Shown piece by piece: positions 1-7,617 of a stretch of DNA of 64,000 nt. This stretch comes from Actinomyces gerencseriae DSM 6844 (GTDB taxonomy: Bacteria > Actinomycetota > Actinomycetes > Actinomycetales > Actinomycetaceae), in assembly GCF_000429265.1 (NCBI RefSeq), contig NZ_AUBN01000011.1, positions 1 through 64,000 on the forward strand, in the 5' to 3' direction. Position 1 is the first letter of the stretch; the number at the start of each line of letters is the position of its first letter. Both the position numbers and the translations under genes were made by a program. The notes below the pieces were generated by a model. The model was not told the DNA's origin. It was given only the letters and a program-made list of their open reading frames with translations, and ran no database searches.

Positions 1-292
1 CACCGCCAACCCCGACGTGAAGTTCCTCCACTGCCTGCCCGCCTTCCACGACCGGGCCACCACCGTGGGCCAGGACATCTACGACAAGACCGGCATGAAC
101 GGCCTGGAGGTCACCGACGACGTCTTCGAGACCAGCACCAACGCCGCCTTCGACCAGGCCGAGAACCGCATGCACACCATCAAGGCCGTCATGGTCGCCA
201 CCCTGGCCGATCCCCCCTACCCCACCACCACCGGCACCACCACCGGCACCACCGGCGCCGACCGGGAGAACCGCGAGGAGGACGCCCGATGA
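1..292 (+). CDS. arcB: Ornithine carbamoyltransferase, catabolic, C-terminal fragment (cut by window edge)
   Basis: Only about the last 96 residues are present; reading enters in frame at base 2. OTC interconverts citrulline plus phosphate and carbamoyl phosphate plus ornithine; next to a carbamate kinase the citrulline-phosphorolysis direction is expected. The fragment carries the OTC signature HCLPAFHD and the closing helix [16 protein letters not shown], both almost identical to the complete paralogue at 33896-34891. After the usual OTC end there is an unusual tail of Thr and Gly, encoded by short ACC/GGC-type repeats (about 220-262), followed by a charged stretch. The stop TGA overlaps the ATG of the carbamate kinase by 4 bp (ATGA), so the two are translationally coupled. 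Family assignment is secure. Ornithine as substrate is inferred, because the SMG loop lies outside the window. Confidence 0.9.
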   Translation, partial: TANPDVKFLHCLPAFHDRATTVGQDIYDKTGMNGLEVTDDVFETSTNAAFDQAENRMHTIKAVMVATLADPPYPTTTGTTTGTTGADRENREEDAR

Positions 293-1242
293 GAATCGTG
301 GCAGCCCTGGGCGGCAACGCCCTGCTGCGCCGCGGCGACAAGCCCGACGCCGACACCCAGATCCGCAACGTCCAGACCGCCGCCGCCCAGCTGGCCGCAC
401 TGGCCGCCGACCACGAGCTGGTCATCACCCACGGCAACGGCCCCCAGGTCGGCGTCCTGGCCCTGCAGTCCGCCAACGACCAGCGCCTGAGCGCCCCCTA
501 CCCCTTCGACACCCTGGGCGCCCAGACCCAGGGCATGATCGGCTACTGGCTCCTCCAAGCCATGCAGAACGCCCTGCCCGGCCGCCAGGTCGCCTCCATG
601 ATCAACCAGACCCTCGTCCTGGCCGACGACCCCGCCCTGGACAACCCCACCAAATTCGTCGGCGAGGTCTACACCCGCCAACAAGCCGACGACCTGACCG
701 ACCAACGCGGCTGGACCCTCAAACCCGACGGCCCCCACTGGCGCCGCGTCGTGGGCTCCCCCCAACCCCAACGCGTCATCGAGACCCGCCTGATCCGCAC
801 CCTGCTGCACACCGGCGCCATCGTCATCTGCGCCGGCGGAGGCGGCGTCCCCGTCATCCGCAACACCCACGGACGACTCCAGGGCATCGAAGCCGTCATC
901 GACAAGGACCTGACCGCCGCCACCCTCGCCGAGCACCTCGAAGCCGACGCCCTGCTCATCCTCACCGACGTCGACGGCGTCTACACCCACTACGGCACAC
1001 CCCACCAACAACACATCCCCCGCGCCACACCCGCCACCCTCAGAGCCCTCAACCCACCCGCCGGCTCCATGGGACCCAAAGTCGAAGCCGCATGCCGCTT
1101 CGTCGAACTCACCGGAGACATCGCCGCCATCGGCCGACTCCAAGACGCCCACACCATCCTCAACGGCACCACCGGCACCATCATCACCCCCGCCGGCAAC
1201 TACGGCCACCCCAACGACCTCCAACCACCGGCATCCGAGTAG
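289..1242 (+). CDS. arcC: Carbamate kinase
   Basis: A 317-residue amino-acid-kinase family protein of normal carbamate kinase length. It makes ATP and carbamate from carbamoyl phosphate and ADP, the ATP-yielding step of arginine or citrulline fermentation. Visible motifs are the N-terminal ALGGNALL phosphate loop, HGNGPQVG, the GGGGVPV loop in the middle and AVIDKD followed by LTDVDGVY. It overlaps the upstream carbamoyltransferase by 4 bp. The protein is clearly different from the second carbamate kinase at 32937-33884, so the two are not a recent duplication. The coding strand is very C-rich, with runs of CCC, ACC and CAA in the second half that differ from the genes around it. It is transcribed towards the amidinotransferase 248 bp downstream, which has its own leader. 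Confidence 0.93.
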   Translation: MRIVAALGGNALLRRGDKPDADTQIRNVQTAAAQLAALAADHELVITHGNGPQVGVLALQSANDQRLSAPYPFDTLGAQTQGMIGYWLLQAMQNALPGRQVASMINQTLVLADDPALDNPTKFVGEVYTRQQADDLTDQRGWTLKPDGPHWRRVVGSPQPQRVIETRLIRTLLHTGAIVICAGGGGVPVIRNTHGRLQGIEAVIDKDLTAATLAEHLEADALLILTDVDGVYTHYGTPHQQHIPRATPATLRALNPPAGSMGPKVEAACRFVELTGDIAAIGRLQDAHTILNGTTGTIITPAGNYGHPNDLQPPASE

Positions 1243-1290
1243 ATTGACACTCGCATTCGCCGAGCCCGACCATCGCGACGGCATCCGTCC

Positions 1291-1440
1291 TTCGAGGAGG
1301 TGGTGAGAGCCGTCAACCGCACATGACCACACACCCGGGTTCGATGATCGCAACGGTCACGCACATGTTCGTGAAAGCCTTCGAGGGATCTTCCGGGTTT
1401 CCCTCAGGAGCGAAGGCGACTGTCGAACCGCAGGCGTATT
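1291..1440 (+). promoter_or_regulatory. Leader of the amidinotransferase gene with motif shared with the DMT gene leader
   Basis: The 248-base non-coding leader contains GGAGGTGGTGAGAG at 1296-1309 and CTCAGGAGC at 1403-1411. The leader of the DMT gene at 2813 contains the near-identical pair GGAGGCGGTGAGAG and CTCAGGAGC. Within this leader GTGA-GAG-CCGT (from 1303) can pair with ACGGTCAC (1353-1360). The arrangement (GAGAG early, CGA.G..GCAA in the middle, CUCAGG late) loosely recalls the glycine riboswitch but does not match it well enough to name it. A shared cis-acting RNA is an inference. Confidence 0.35.
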
Positions 1441-1490
1441 CAACTGCCTCAACTCACGTCACACAACCAGCACAAAGGAGTGACTCACTC

Positions 1491-2618
1491 ATGGCGAAGA
1501 TCGTCAACTCATGGAATGACTTCGACCCGCTCAAGCACGTCATCGTCGGACGTGCGGACTTCTCGGTCATCCCGCCCGAGGAGCCGGCCACATCGGAGAA
1601 GGTGCCGATCGACTCCGAGATGCGCGGCATGTGGGGCCCCCGGCCCACCGCCACCGTCGAGGCGGCGAACGAGCAGCTCGACAACTACGTCAAGATCCTC
1701 GAGGACCTGGGTGTCACGGTCGACCGTCCCACGCCGTTGCAGTGGAACCAGGCCATCCAGACTCCCGACTTCCGCACGGAGTCGGGATTCACCCAGATGC
1801 CCCCGCGCGACATCCTGCTCACCATGGGCGAGGAGATCATGTCCGCTGCGAACTCCTTCCGCTGCCGCTACTTCGAGTACCTCGCCTACTGGCCGCTCAT
1901 GAACCAGTACTTCGAGGACGACCCGGAGTTCAAGTGGACGCAGGCCCCTCGCCCGCGACTGACCGACAAGTCGTACAAGCACAACTACTACGACGAGAAG
2001 ATCAGCATCGAGGAGAGGCTCGAGCGCACGGCGGCCAAGGACTTCGTGACCACCGAGGTCGAGCCCATGTGGGACGCCGCCGACGTCATGCGCGTCGGCA
2101 AGGACCTGTTCATCCAGCACGGCCTGACGACCAACCGGAAGGCCATGGAGTGGTTCAAGCGGTACTACCCCGACTTCCGCGTCCACGCCGTCAACTTCCC
2201 GGGCGACCCCTACCCGATCCACATCGACGCGACCTTCGTGCCGCTGCGGCCGGGCCTGATCATCAACAACCCGCACCGCCGTCTGCCCGAGGAGCAGCGC
2301 AAGATCTTCGAGGCCAATGACTGGCAGATCGTCGATGCCGCGCCGCCGGCTCACACCACACCGCCGCCGCTGTGCTACTCCTCGGTGTGGCTGTCCATGA
2401 ACTGCCTGGTGATCGACCACAAGACCGTGTGCGTCGAGGCCAGCGAGGTGCACCAGATGGAGCAGATGGACAAACTGGGAATGAACGTCATCCCCGTGCC
2501 CTTCCGCGACGCCTACGCGTTCGGCGGAGGCCTGCACTGCGCGACCGCGGACGTCTACCGCGAGGGCACCTGCGAGGACTACTTCCCCAACCAGGTCGAC
2601 GACCCCACTCTGGTCTGA
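1491..2618 (+). CDS. AGAT-type amidinotransferase (arginine:glycine amidinotransferase family)
   Basis: A 375-residue protein of the L-arginine:glycine / inosamine-phosphate amidinotransferase family, which moves an amidino group between arginine and an amine through a cysteine intermediate. The catalytic triad is visible: Asp195 in WDAADVMRVGKD, His244 in PIHIDATF and Cys350 in FGGGLHCATADV; the spacing of Asp and His equals that in human AGAT (Asp254/His303). The Asn and Met just before the AGAT catalytic His are Tyr241 and Ile243 here, so the acceptor pocket differs. I chose the ATG at 1491 because AAAGGAG lies at 1474-1480 and similarity starts there. Placed between carbamate kinase and a creatininase cluster, it could run in the reverse sense, creatine (or another guanidino compound) plus ornithine giving arginine plus sarcosine. 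The family is sure; the substrates are inferred. Confidence 0.88.
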   Translation: MAKIVNSWNDFDPLKHVIVGRADFSVIPPEEPATSEKVPIDSEMRGMWGPRPTATVEAANEQLDNYVKILEDLGVTVDRPTPLQWNQAIQTPDFRTESGFTQMPPRDILLTMGEEIMSAANSFRCRYFEYLAYWPLMNQYFEDDPEFKWTQAPRPRLTDKSYKHNYYDEKISIEERLERTAAKDFVTTEVEPMWDAADVMRVGKDLFIQHGLTTNRKAMEWFKRYYPDFRVHAVNFPGDPYPIHIDATFVPLRPGLIINNPHRRLPEEQRKIFEANDWQIVDAAPPAHTTPPPLCYSSVWLSMNCLVIDHKTVCVEASEVHQMEQMDKLGMNVIPVPFRDAYAFGGGLHCATADVYREGTCEDYFPNQVDDPTLV

Positions 2619-2638
2619 TCTGATTTTCAAGCGGGCGC

Positions 2639-2671
2639 GGGGCGGCGGCTCATAAATCGGGCTGCCGCCCC
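2639..2671 (+). terminator. Terminator-like hairpin after the amidinotransferase gene
   Basis: GGGGCGGCGGCTC (2639-2651) pairs with GGGCTGCCGCCCC (2659-2671) over 13 positions with two G-T wobbles, around a 7-base AT-rich loop. It begins 21 bases after the stop codon. There is no T tract, as is common in high-GC actinobacteria. Confidence 0.6.
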
Positions 2672-2718
2672 GTACCGTTCCCCACTCGATTCTCGCGATG
2701 CGGTTGCCATGCTCCCTA

Positions 2719-2812
2719 TGGAGGCGGTGAGAGTTGATCGAGCCGCGCGAAGCTCAGCAAAGAGGCTGTTCGCCGCTGCGCGCCGGGAGAGAGCTCAGGA
2801 GCCACAACTGCC
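2719..2812 (+). promoter_or_regulatory. Leader of the first DMT gene, second copy of the shared leader motif
   Basis: GGAGGCGGTGAGAG occurs at about 2720-2733 and CTCAGGAGC just before the start codon (about 2793-2801). The late element overlaps the probable ribosome binding site (CAGGAG). AGTTG directly after the first element can pair with CAACT immediately before the ATG, and GGC with GCC, so the early part of the leader could mask the start. Together with the leader at 1291-1440 it suggests a common RNA or protein-binding control of the two transcription units. Confidence 0.35.
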
Positions 2813-3826
2813 ATGTCACAGACAACGTCCACCGATTCCTCTGTCACAGACTACGTGATGAACAAGAAGCTTGGTGCCATCGCCATGCTTCTAGCCGCCA
2901 CCGGAATGGGGCTCGTCGGCACCTTCAGCCGTGGTACGACTGCTGGTCTCGCTGACGCAGATAAGTCCGTCATTGGATCATTCCTGGCCTTCGGTCGCAT
3001 GACCGTCGGCCTGCTCGGTTTCATCATCATCCTCCTGCTGACCGGGAAAGCCGGCCTGTTCCGGCGCACCCGCTTGAGCACCACCGTGATCCTGGGAGGG
3101 GTGAGCATCGGCCTCTCTTTGGGCTGCTACATCTCCTCAACGCTGATGACCTCCATCGCCAACGCCGTCTTCCTCATTTACACAGGACCTCTGTTCTGTG
3201 CGCTGCTTGCACGTATCTTCCGTAAGGAGAAGATCAGTGTGCTATCGGGGATCTTCCTGTCTTTGGTGTTCGTCGGCATGCTGCTGACTATCGGTATCAT
3301 TGACTTCAAGAACGGAAGCCTGACCCTCGGGCTGGACCTGTCATCCCATTCTGAAGAGTTCCCACGCAAGAGCTTGGGAGACCTTCTCGGCCTTCTTTCG
3401 GGAGTCCTCTATGGTCTAGCGATGTTCTTCTATGGCTACCGCAAGGATGTTGACTCAGTCGTGCGTGGAGTTTGGAACTTTTTCTGGGCGTCCGCTGCTA
3501 CACTGGTGATGTCAATCTTCCTGCGCCCATGGCACGGGGTTTCCTCCTTCACGATCACAAACTGGCTGTGGGCAATGGCCCTCTTCCTCATCTGTGGACT
3601 CTTCGCACTGGGATTCCTGGTCGTTGCCGGACGCAATCTCCCCGCTGTGGAGTACTCGACGATCTCCTACTGGGAGTGTCCGGTCGCCATTCTGTGCGGC
3701 CTCCTCGTATGGGGAGAACGGCTCACTCCCGTGGGGATGGTCGGAGGACTGCTCATCGTCGGAGGTGGGCTGGCGCCCATCTTCCTGGACGCCATCACTC
3801 GGAGGTCCCGCACCTCTGACGCCTGA
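2813..3826 (+). CDS. DMT/EamA-family transporter, first of a tandem pair
   Basis: A 337-residue integral membrane protein with about ten hydrophobic segments in two EamA-like halves (first half roughly residues 17-150, second roughly 185-325). The drug/metabolite transporter superfamily exports amino acids, amines and other metabolites. ANAVFLIYTGPLF in the first half and EYSTISYWECPVAILCGLLVWGERLTP in the second are typical EamA stretches. CAGGAG precedes the ATG. It is homologous to the next gene (both have ANA.FLIYTGP), so the pair arose by duplication or was acquired as a pair. Its base composition is visibly lower in GC than its neighbours, with many T- and A-ending codons, a sign of recent transfer. 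Export of the amine product (such as sarcosine) or product/substrate exchange is a guess from context. Confidence 0.85.
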   Translation: MSQTTSTDSSVTDYVMNKKLGAIAMLLAATGMGLVGTFSRGTTAGLADADKSVIGSFLAFGRMTVGLLGFIIILLLTGKAGLFRRTRLSTTVILGGVSIGLSLGCYISSTLMTSIANAVFLIYTGPLFCALLARIFRKEKISVLSGIFLSLVFVGMLLTIGIIDFKNGSLTLGLDLSSHSEEFPRKSLGDLLGLLSGVLYGLAMFFYGYRKDVDSVVRGVWNFFWASAATLVMSIFLRPWHGVSSFTITNWLWAMALFLICGLFALGFLVVAGRNLPAVEYSTISYWECPVAILCGLLVWGERLTPVGMVGGLLIVGGGLAPIFLDAITRRSRTSDA

Positions 3827-3974
3827 GCGCGCTGCATTCCCGTCCGCCTACGAGCGGGCACCATCTGCGAACGCGCAGGTCGACGCATTCGCAGAACCTC
3901 GACACCCATATCCAGAGTTACCGTAAGCGACCAGATCACCGACAACCACTCTGGTACTACAAAGGAGTAGCACC

Positions 3975-5012
3975 TTGAACAACGAATCCCGCCAGAAGCT
4001 CAAGGGGTTTGCCTTCATGTTCCTCTCTTCATCCCTTATGGGAGGAATCGGGGCTTTCGCGAGATACATTGACGCGCCCGGAGACTTCATTGCATTCTGG
4101 CGCTCATTCTCCGGATTCATCGGGATGACCCTGATATTCCTCATCATCGGAGGATTCAAAAAGGTCAGGACGACTCGGTTCTCACCGTCGCTCCTTTTCT
4201 CCGGGATCTTCCTCGGCCTGCTATCGGCCCTCTACGTCATCGGCACCCAGTACACGACTCTCGCGAACGCATCGTTTCTCATCTACACGGGCCCCATCTA
4301 CTCGACGATCCTCGCCACGATCTTCCTCAAGGAGCCCTTCAAGCCGATGATGCTGTGCTCCCTGGCCGCCGTCGTCCTGGGGACCCTGCTCATCGTGCAG
4401 ATCGTCTCGGAGGAAGGATTCGGCCTCGACCTCGATCCGCAGTACATGTTCGGAAACGCCATCGCACTCGCGTCCGGAGTCGCCTACGGCCTTTATCTCT
4501 TCGTCTCCCGATACCGGACCGACTGCGACTCGAATGTCCGCGCGTGGTACAATTTCCTCTTCGCCGCATCGACCATCGCGATCATGGTCGCCTTCCGTTG
4601 GAGCAGTCTGATGTACCCCGTCCGCGAGTTCGTCAACGGAGTCCCCACGACGACCGTCGACGGCGACGGGAATCCGGTGAGCCTCCCCTGGAGCATGACC
4701 GGCATGGGCGCCCGCTCGTGGATCGTCCTGGTCGCCGCGGCCCTGATCACGGGCTTCGGTGCGTTCTACTTCCTCACCCTGGCCTCGAAGATCCTCCTTG
4801 CGGGCGAGCTCGCGACAATCTCCTACCAGGAAACAATCATGGCCTCGATCCTGGGGTTCATCCTCTTCCACGAGCACCTCACGTCGATGCAGCTGATCGG
4901 AGGCGTGCTCATCATCGCGGGAGGCCTGTCGCAGGTCTACTTCTCGACGAGGGGGGCCGCCTCGCAGAAGGACTCGCAGAAAGAGATGCCGATACCCGCC
5001 AAGATAGCATAA
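3975..5012 (+). CDS. DMT/EamA-family transporter, second of a tandem pair
   Basis: A 345-residue ten-segment DMT protein, paralogous to the preceding gene. The start is TTG at 3975, supported by AAAGGAG at 3961-3967 seven bases upstream. LANASFLIYTGPIYSTILATIFLKEPF and ATISYQETIMASILGFILFHEHLT are the matching EamA motifs. A hydrophilic segment with a TTTVDGDGNP stretch lies in the second half. The 148-base spacer from the first copy holds an inverted repeat CCAGAGT (3912-3918) / ACTCTGG (3948-3954), which could be an operator. The creatininase gene follows 40 bases downstream, so this gene likely heads or belongs to the creatininase-BCCT operon. Whether the two DMT proteins act as separate homodimers or as a heteromer cannot be told. 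Confidence 0.85.
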   Translation: MNNESRQKLKGFAFMFLSSSLMGGIGAFARYIDAPGDFIAFWRSFSGFIGMTLIFLIIGGFKKVRTTRFSPSLLFSGIFLGLLSALYVIGTQYTTLANASFLIYTGPIYSTILATIFLKEPFKPMMLCSLAAVVLGTLLIVQIVSEEGFGLDLDPQYMFGNAIALASGVAYGLYLFVSRYRTDCDSNVRAWYNFLFAASTIAIMVAFRWSSLMYPVREFVNGVPTTTVDGDGNPVSLPWSMTGMGARSWIVLVAAALITGFGAFYFLTLASKILLAGELATISYQETIMASILGFILFHEHLTSMQLIGGVLIIAGGLSQVYFSTRGAASQKDSQKEMPIPAKIA

Positions 5013-5052
5013 CATATGCATCACACGATCCATCCACGCAGGAGGGAGATCA

Positions 5053-5811
5053 ATGTCCAGGCAAATCAGGCTCATGGACGCGTTCGAGTACCGGGCGCGC
5101 GTCGAGAGCGACCCCATCGTCATAGTCCCGGTCGGATCCTTCGAGCAGCACGGCCCGCACATGCCTCTTTGCGTCGATGAGTTGCTCGCGACGGCCGTGG
5201 CGGAAGAGGTCGCCTCGCGCGTCGACGGCCTCGTGGGCCCGACCATCGGCTTCGGATACAAGTCGCAGCAACGGTCAGGCGGCGGGTATCATCTGGCGGG
5301 GACGATCAGTCTCACCGGGGCCACCTTCATAAGCCTGGCGCGCGAGATCGTGATCGAGCTGGCGCAGCACGGGATCAGGAAGTTCGTGTTCTGCAACGGG
5401 CACTATGAGAATTACCAGTTCCTGTTCGAGGGGGTCGACCTCGCCATTCGCGACCTTCAGCTGCAGAACATCTCCATCAAGTGCCAGCTGATGTCCTACT
5501 GGGACTTCGTCGATGACGCCACGATCGAGCGCTTGTACCCGGAGGGGTTCACCGGCTGGGACCTGGAGCACGGCGGGGTCCTGGAGACCTCCCTGATGCT
5601 CCTCCTGCACCCGGACCTGGTTCACATGGACAGGGTCTCCGACGATGCGCCCGCCGTCATGCCGAACTACGACGTGCTTCCGATCCGGCCGGAGCTCACT
5701 CCGCCCTCGGGATGCCTCTCCTCCGCGAAGAACGCCACCCGGGAGAAGGGCGAGATCCTGCTCGACGTCGCCGGCTCCGGGATGGCGGAGGCGATCGTGA
5801 ATGAGTTCTGA
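5053..5811 (+). CDS. Creatininase (creatinine amidohydrolase)
   Basis: A 252-residue protein, close to the length of Pseudomonas creatininase. It hydrolyses the ring of creatinine to creatine using a binuclear metal site. The expected ligands are present: Glu31 and His33 in SFEQHGPH, Asp42, and His117 and Glu119 in NGHYEN. NGHYEN is the form seen in real creatininases, whereas other family members such as MftE-like proteins have NGHGGN. SYWDFV, GWDLEHGG, ETSLML and SSAKNATREKGE also match, from memory, the Pseudomonas enzyme, and the two Trp residues of its substrate gate are kept (Trp150, Trp169). GGAGGG precedes the ATG. It overlaps the BCCT transporter gene by 11 bp. No creatinase-like (amidinohydrolase) gene is present here; the amidinotransferase may take its place. 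Confidence 0.9.
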   Translation: MSRQIRLMDAFEYRARVESDPIVIVPVGSFEQHGPHMPLCVDELLATAVAEEVASRVDGLVGPTIGFGYKSQQRSGGGYHLAGTISLTGATFISLAREIVIELAQHGIRKFVFCNGHYENYQFLFEGVDLAIRDLQLQNISIKCQLMSYWDFVDDATIERLYPEGFTGWDLEHGGVLETSLMLLLHPDLVHMDRVSDDAPAVMPNYDVLPIRPELTPPSGCLSSAKNATREKGEILLDVAGSGMAEAIVNEF

Positions 5812-7429
5812 GAATAGGAGCGGCGATCTGCATCCGGAGAACGGGGTCGTGACGGACGGCGACGCCCGTCACGCTTCACTCCCGCATGACGAGGCTCGTG
5901 GCAAGGATGATCTCGGCATCCGCATTGGGGCGGTCGTCGTCGTCGCGCTCCTGTCATTCCTCGCGTTGACCTTCCAGGACCAGGCGACAGGAGTCATACA
6001 GAATCTTCGCACTTTCGTGACGAGATACTTCACCTGGTACTTCGTCCTTTTCGCCACATCCGTCCTCATCTTCGTCCTGGCGGTCGGCCTCGGCCGTCAT
6101 GGCGATATCCGCCTGGGAGGAAAGGATGCGCGTCCGGACTACTCGCGTTTCGCCTGGTACTCCATGCTCTTCGCCTGCGGCCAGGGAATCGGCCTGATCT
6201 TCTGGTCGGTGGCCGAGCCGATCCTGCTGGAGAATGACGACCCCCTGGAGGCGCTGCAGCCGACCACCGGGGGCGACGGGCCCCTCGCGTGGACCTATTT
6301 CCACTGGGGTCTGACGGCCTGGGCGATTTATTGCGTCGTCGCGCTCTGCATCGCCTACTCGGTCCATAACCGCAAGCAGGCGGCCACCTTCAGGGGAGCG
6401 TGCGAGGACCTCTTCGGGATCAGGAGCCGGCGACCCGCTGGAATCGTCATAGAGTTCCTGGCCATTATCGCCACCGTCCTGGGAATATCCACGTCCTTCG
6501 GTTTCGCGTCCCTGCAGTTCACTGCGGGACTCGGATCACTTTTCGGGCTCGATGGGACGCTCGGGGTCAAGGTCGCCGTGATCATGGTGATGGGAGCGGT
6601 GGCGGCCGCATCCGTGTACTTCGGCATCAATCGCGGCATGAAGATCGTCTCGGAGCTGAACTCCATCCTATCGGTTCTGCTGGTCGTCGGGGTAGCGCTT
6701 TTCGGCCCGACTCTGTACCTGCTGCACCTCCTCCCCCAGTCGTTCGGGGCGTTCATCTCGAGATTCGTCGCCATGTCGGCCTACACTGATCCTTCGGTCG
6801 CCGCCAGCGGGATCTCCACGTGGTCGGATTCCTGGAACGGGAACTGGACGGTCTTCATCTGGTGCTGGTGCATCGCCTTCTCCCCCTTCGTGGCGTCCTT
6901 CATCGCAACCATTTCCAGGGGGCGAACGCTCCGCGAGTTCGTCATCGGCGTCATCGGCATCCCGACGGTGATCGTCATGGTGTGGGTCGGCATCCTGGGG
7001 GGCATGGCCCTTCATTACGATGAGGAGAGCCGCGGCCGCATCACCGCCGCTGTCGGCGAGGATGTCTCCTCGGGCCTATTCGCCTCCCTGAAGCTGGTGC
7101 CCTCGGCGGGCTGGCTGCTCACTTGCGTGGCGACGGTGCTGGTCTCAACGTATTTCGTCACCTCATTGGACTCCGGGGTTCACGCGCTCTCGACGTTCGT
7201 GTCGATGTCCGCGCGCCCCTCGGGGCTGTTCCGCGTCGTGCTCGTCACGATGATCGTCGTCATGTCATTGCTCCTGCTCGTTCTCGGTGGAGGGCGAACT
7301 CTCGATACGATTCAAACGGGAACCATCATCGGGGCATTGCCCTTCAGCTTCATCATTCTGATGATGATGGGCAACTTCGTCCGCCGAATACGAAACGATA
7401 CCCGGGAGGACGGAGGCCCCGGACGCTAG
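5801..7429 (+). CDS. BCCT-family transporter with altered substrate aromatic box
   Basis: A 542-residue betaine/carnitine/choline transporter with about twelve membrane segments, family-typical in length and short at the C-terminus. The family takes up zwitterions such as betaine or carnitine with Na+ or by exchange. The TM4 motif YFHWGLTAWAIY keeps the Trp/Trp/Tyr that line the BetP binding site, but the TM8 box reads IWCWCIAFSPF (Cys357 and Phe360 where betaine carriers have Trp), followed by the normal ISRGRT stretch. That suggests a substrate other than a trimethylammonium compound; creatine or creatinine fits the neighbourhood. The ATG lies inside the end of the creatininase gene with GGAGG-like bases upstream, so the two are coupled. 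A hairpin follows the stop. Family secure, substrate inferred. Confidence 0.88.
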   Translation: MSSENRSGDLHPENGVVTDGDARHASLPHDEARGKDDLGIRIGAVVVVALLSFLALTFQDQATGVIQNLRTFVTRYFTWYFVLFATSVLIFVLAVGLGRHGDIRLGGKDARPDYSRFAWYSMLFACGQGIGLIFWSVAEPILLENDDPLEALQPTTGGDGPLAWTYFHWGLTAWAIYCVVALCIAYSVHNRKQAATFRGACEDLFGIRSRRPAGIVIEFLAIIATVLGISTSFGFASLQFTAGLGSLFGLDGTLGVKVAVIMVMGAVAAASVYFGINRGMKIVSELNSILSVLLVVGVALFGPTLYLLHLLPQSFGAFISRFVAMSAYTDPSVAASGISTWSDSWNGNWTVFIWCWCIAFSPFVASFIATISRGRTLREFVIGVIGIPTVIVMVWVGILGGMALHYDEESRGRITAAVGEDVSSGLFASLKLVPSAGWLLTCVATVLVSTYFVTSLDSGVHALSTFVSMSARPSGLFRVVLVTMIVVMSLLLLVLGGGRTLDTIQTGTIIGALPFSFIILMMMGNFVRRIRNDTREDGGPGR

Positions 7430-7437
7430 CGCTGAAC

Positions 7438-7470
7438 GCCGCCCGCACGGCTCGGAACCCGGCGGGCGGC
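7438..7470 (+). terminator. Terminator-like hairpin after the BCCT gene
   Basis: GCCGCCCGC (7438-7446) and GCGGGCGGC (7462-7470) form a perfect 9-bp stem with a 15-base loop, nine bases after the stop codon. ATTCTGCTCC follows, a weak T-rich tract. Confidence 0.6.
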
Positions 7471-7617
7471 ATTCTGCTCCACGCTCAGCGCGCCTGACGA
7501 CACACTGATCGTCGACTGCGCGGCGAGGCCGACGGCAGCACGACGAAACCTTTCCAGTAATAGCCCCTCCAGTACGACCTGAAGCACCCGGCCGATCACA
7601 CTACCAGAAGGACCATT

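Noticed and set aside
1243-1250. TTGACA as a -35 element for the amidinotransferase
   Set aside because: No reasonable -10 hexamer at a proper distance.
1336-1350. GGGTTCGATG resembling the T-arm of a tRNA
   Set aside because: The opposite arm, acceptor stem and anticodon arm cannot be found around it.
217-1353. A 378-codon minus-strand frame opposite arcC, rich in Gly and Val
   Set aside because: Mirror of the C-rich coding strand of the carbamate kinase gene; not a protein.
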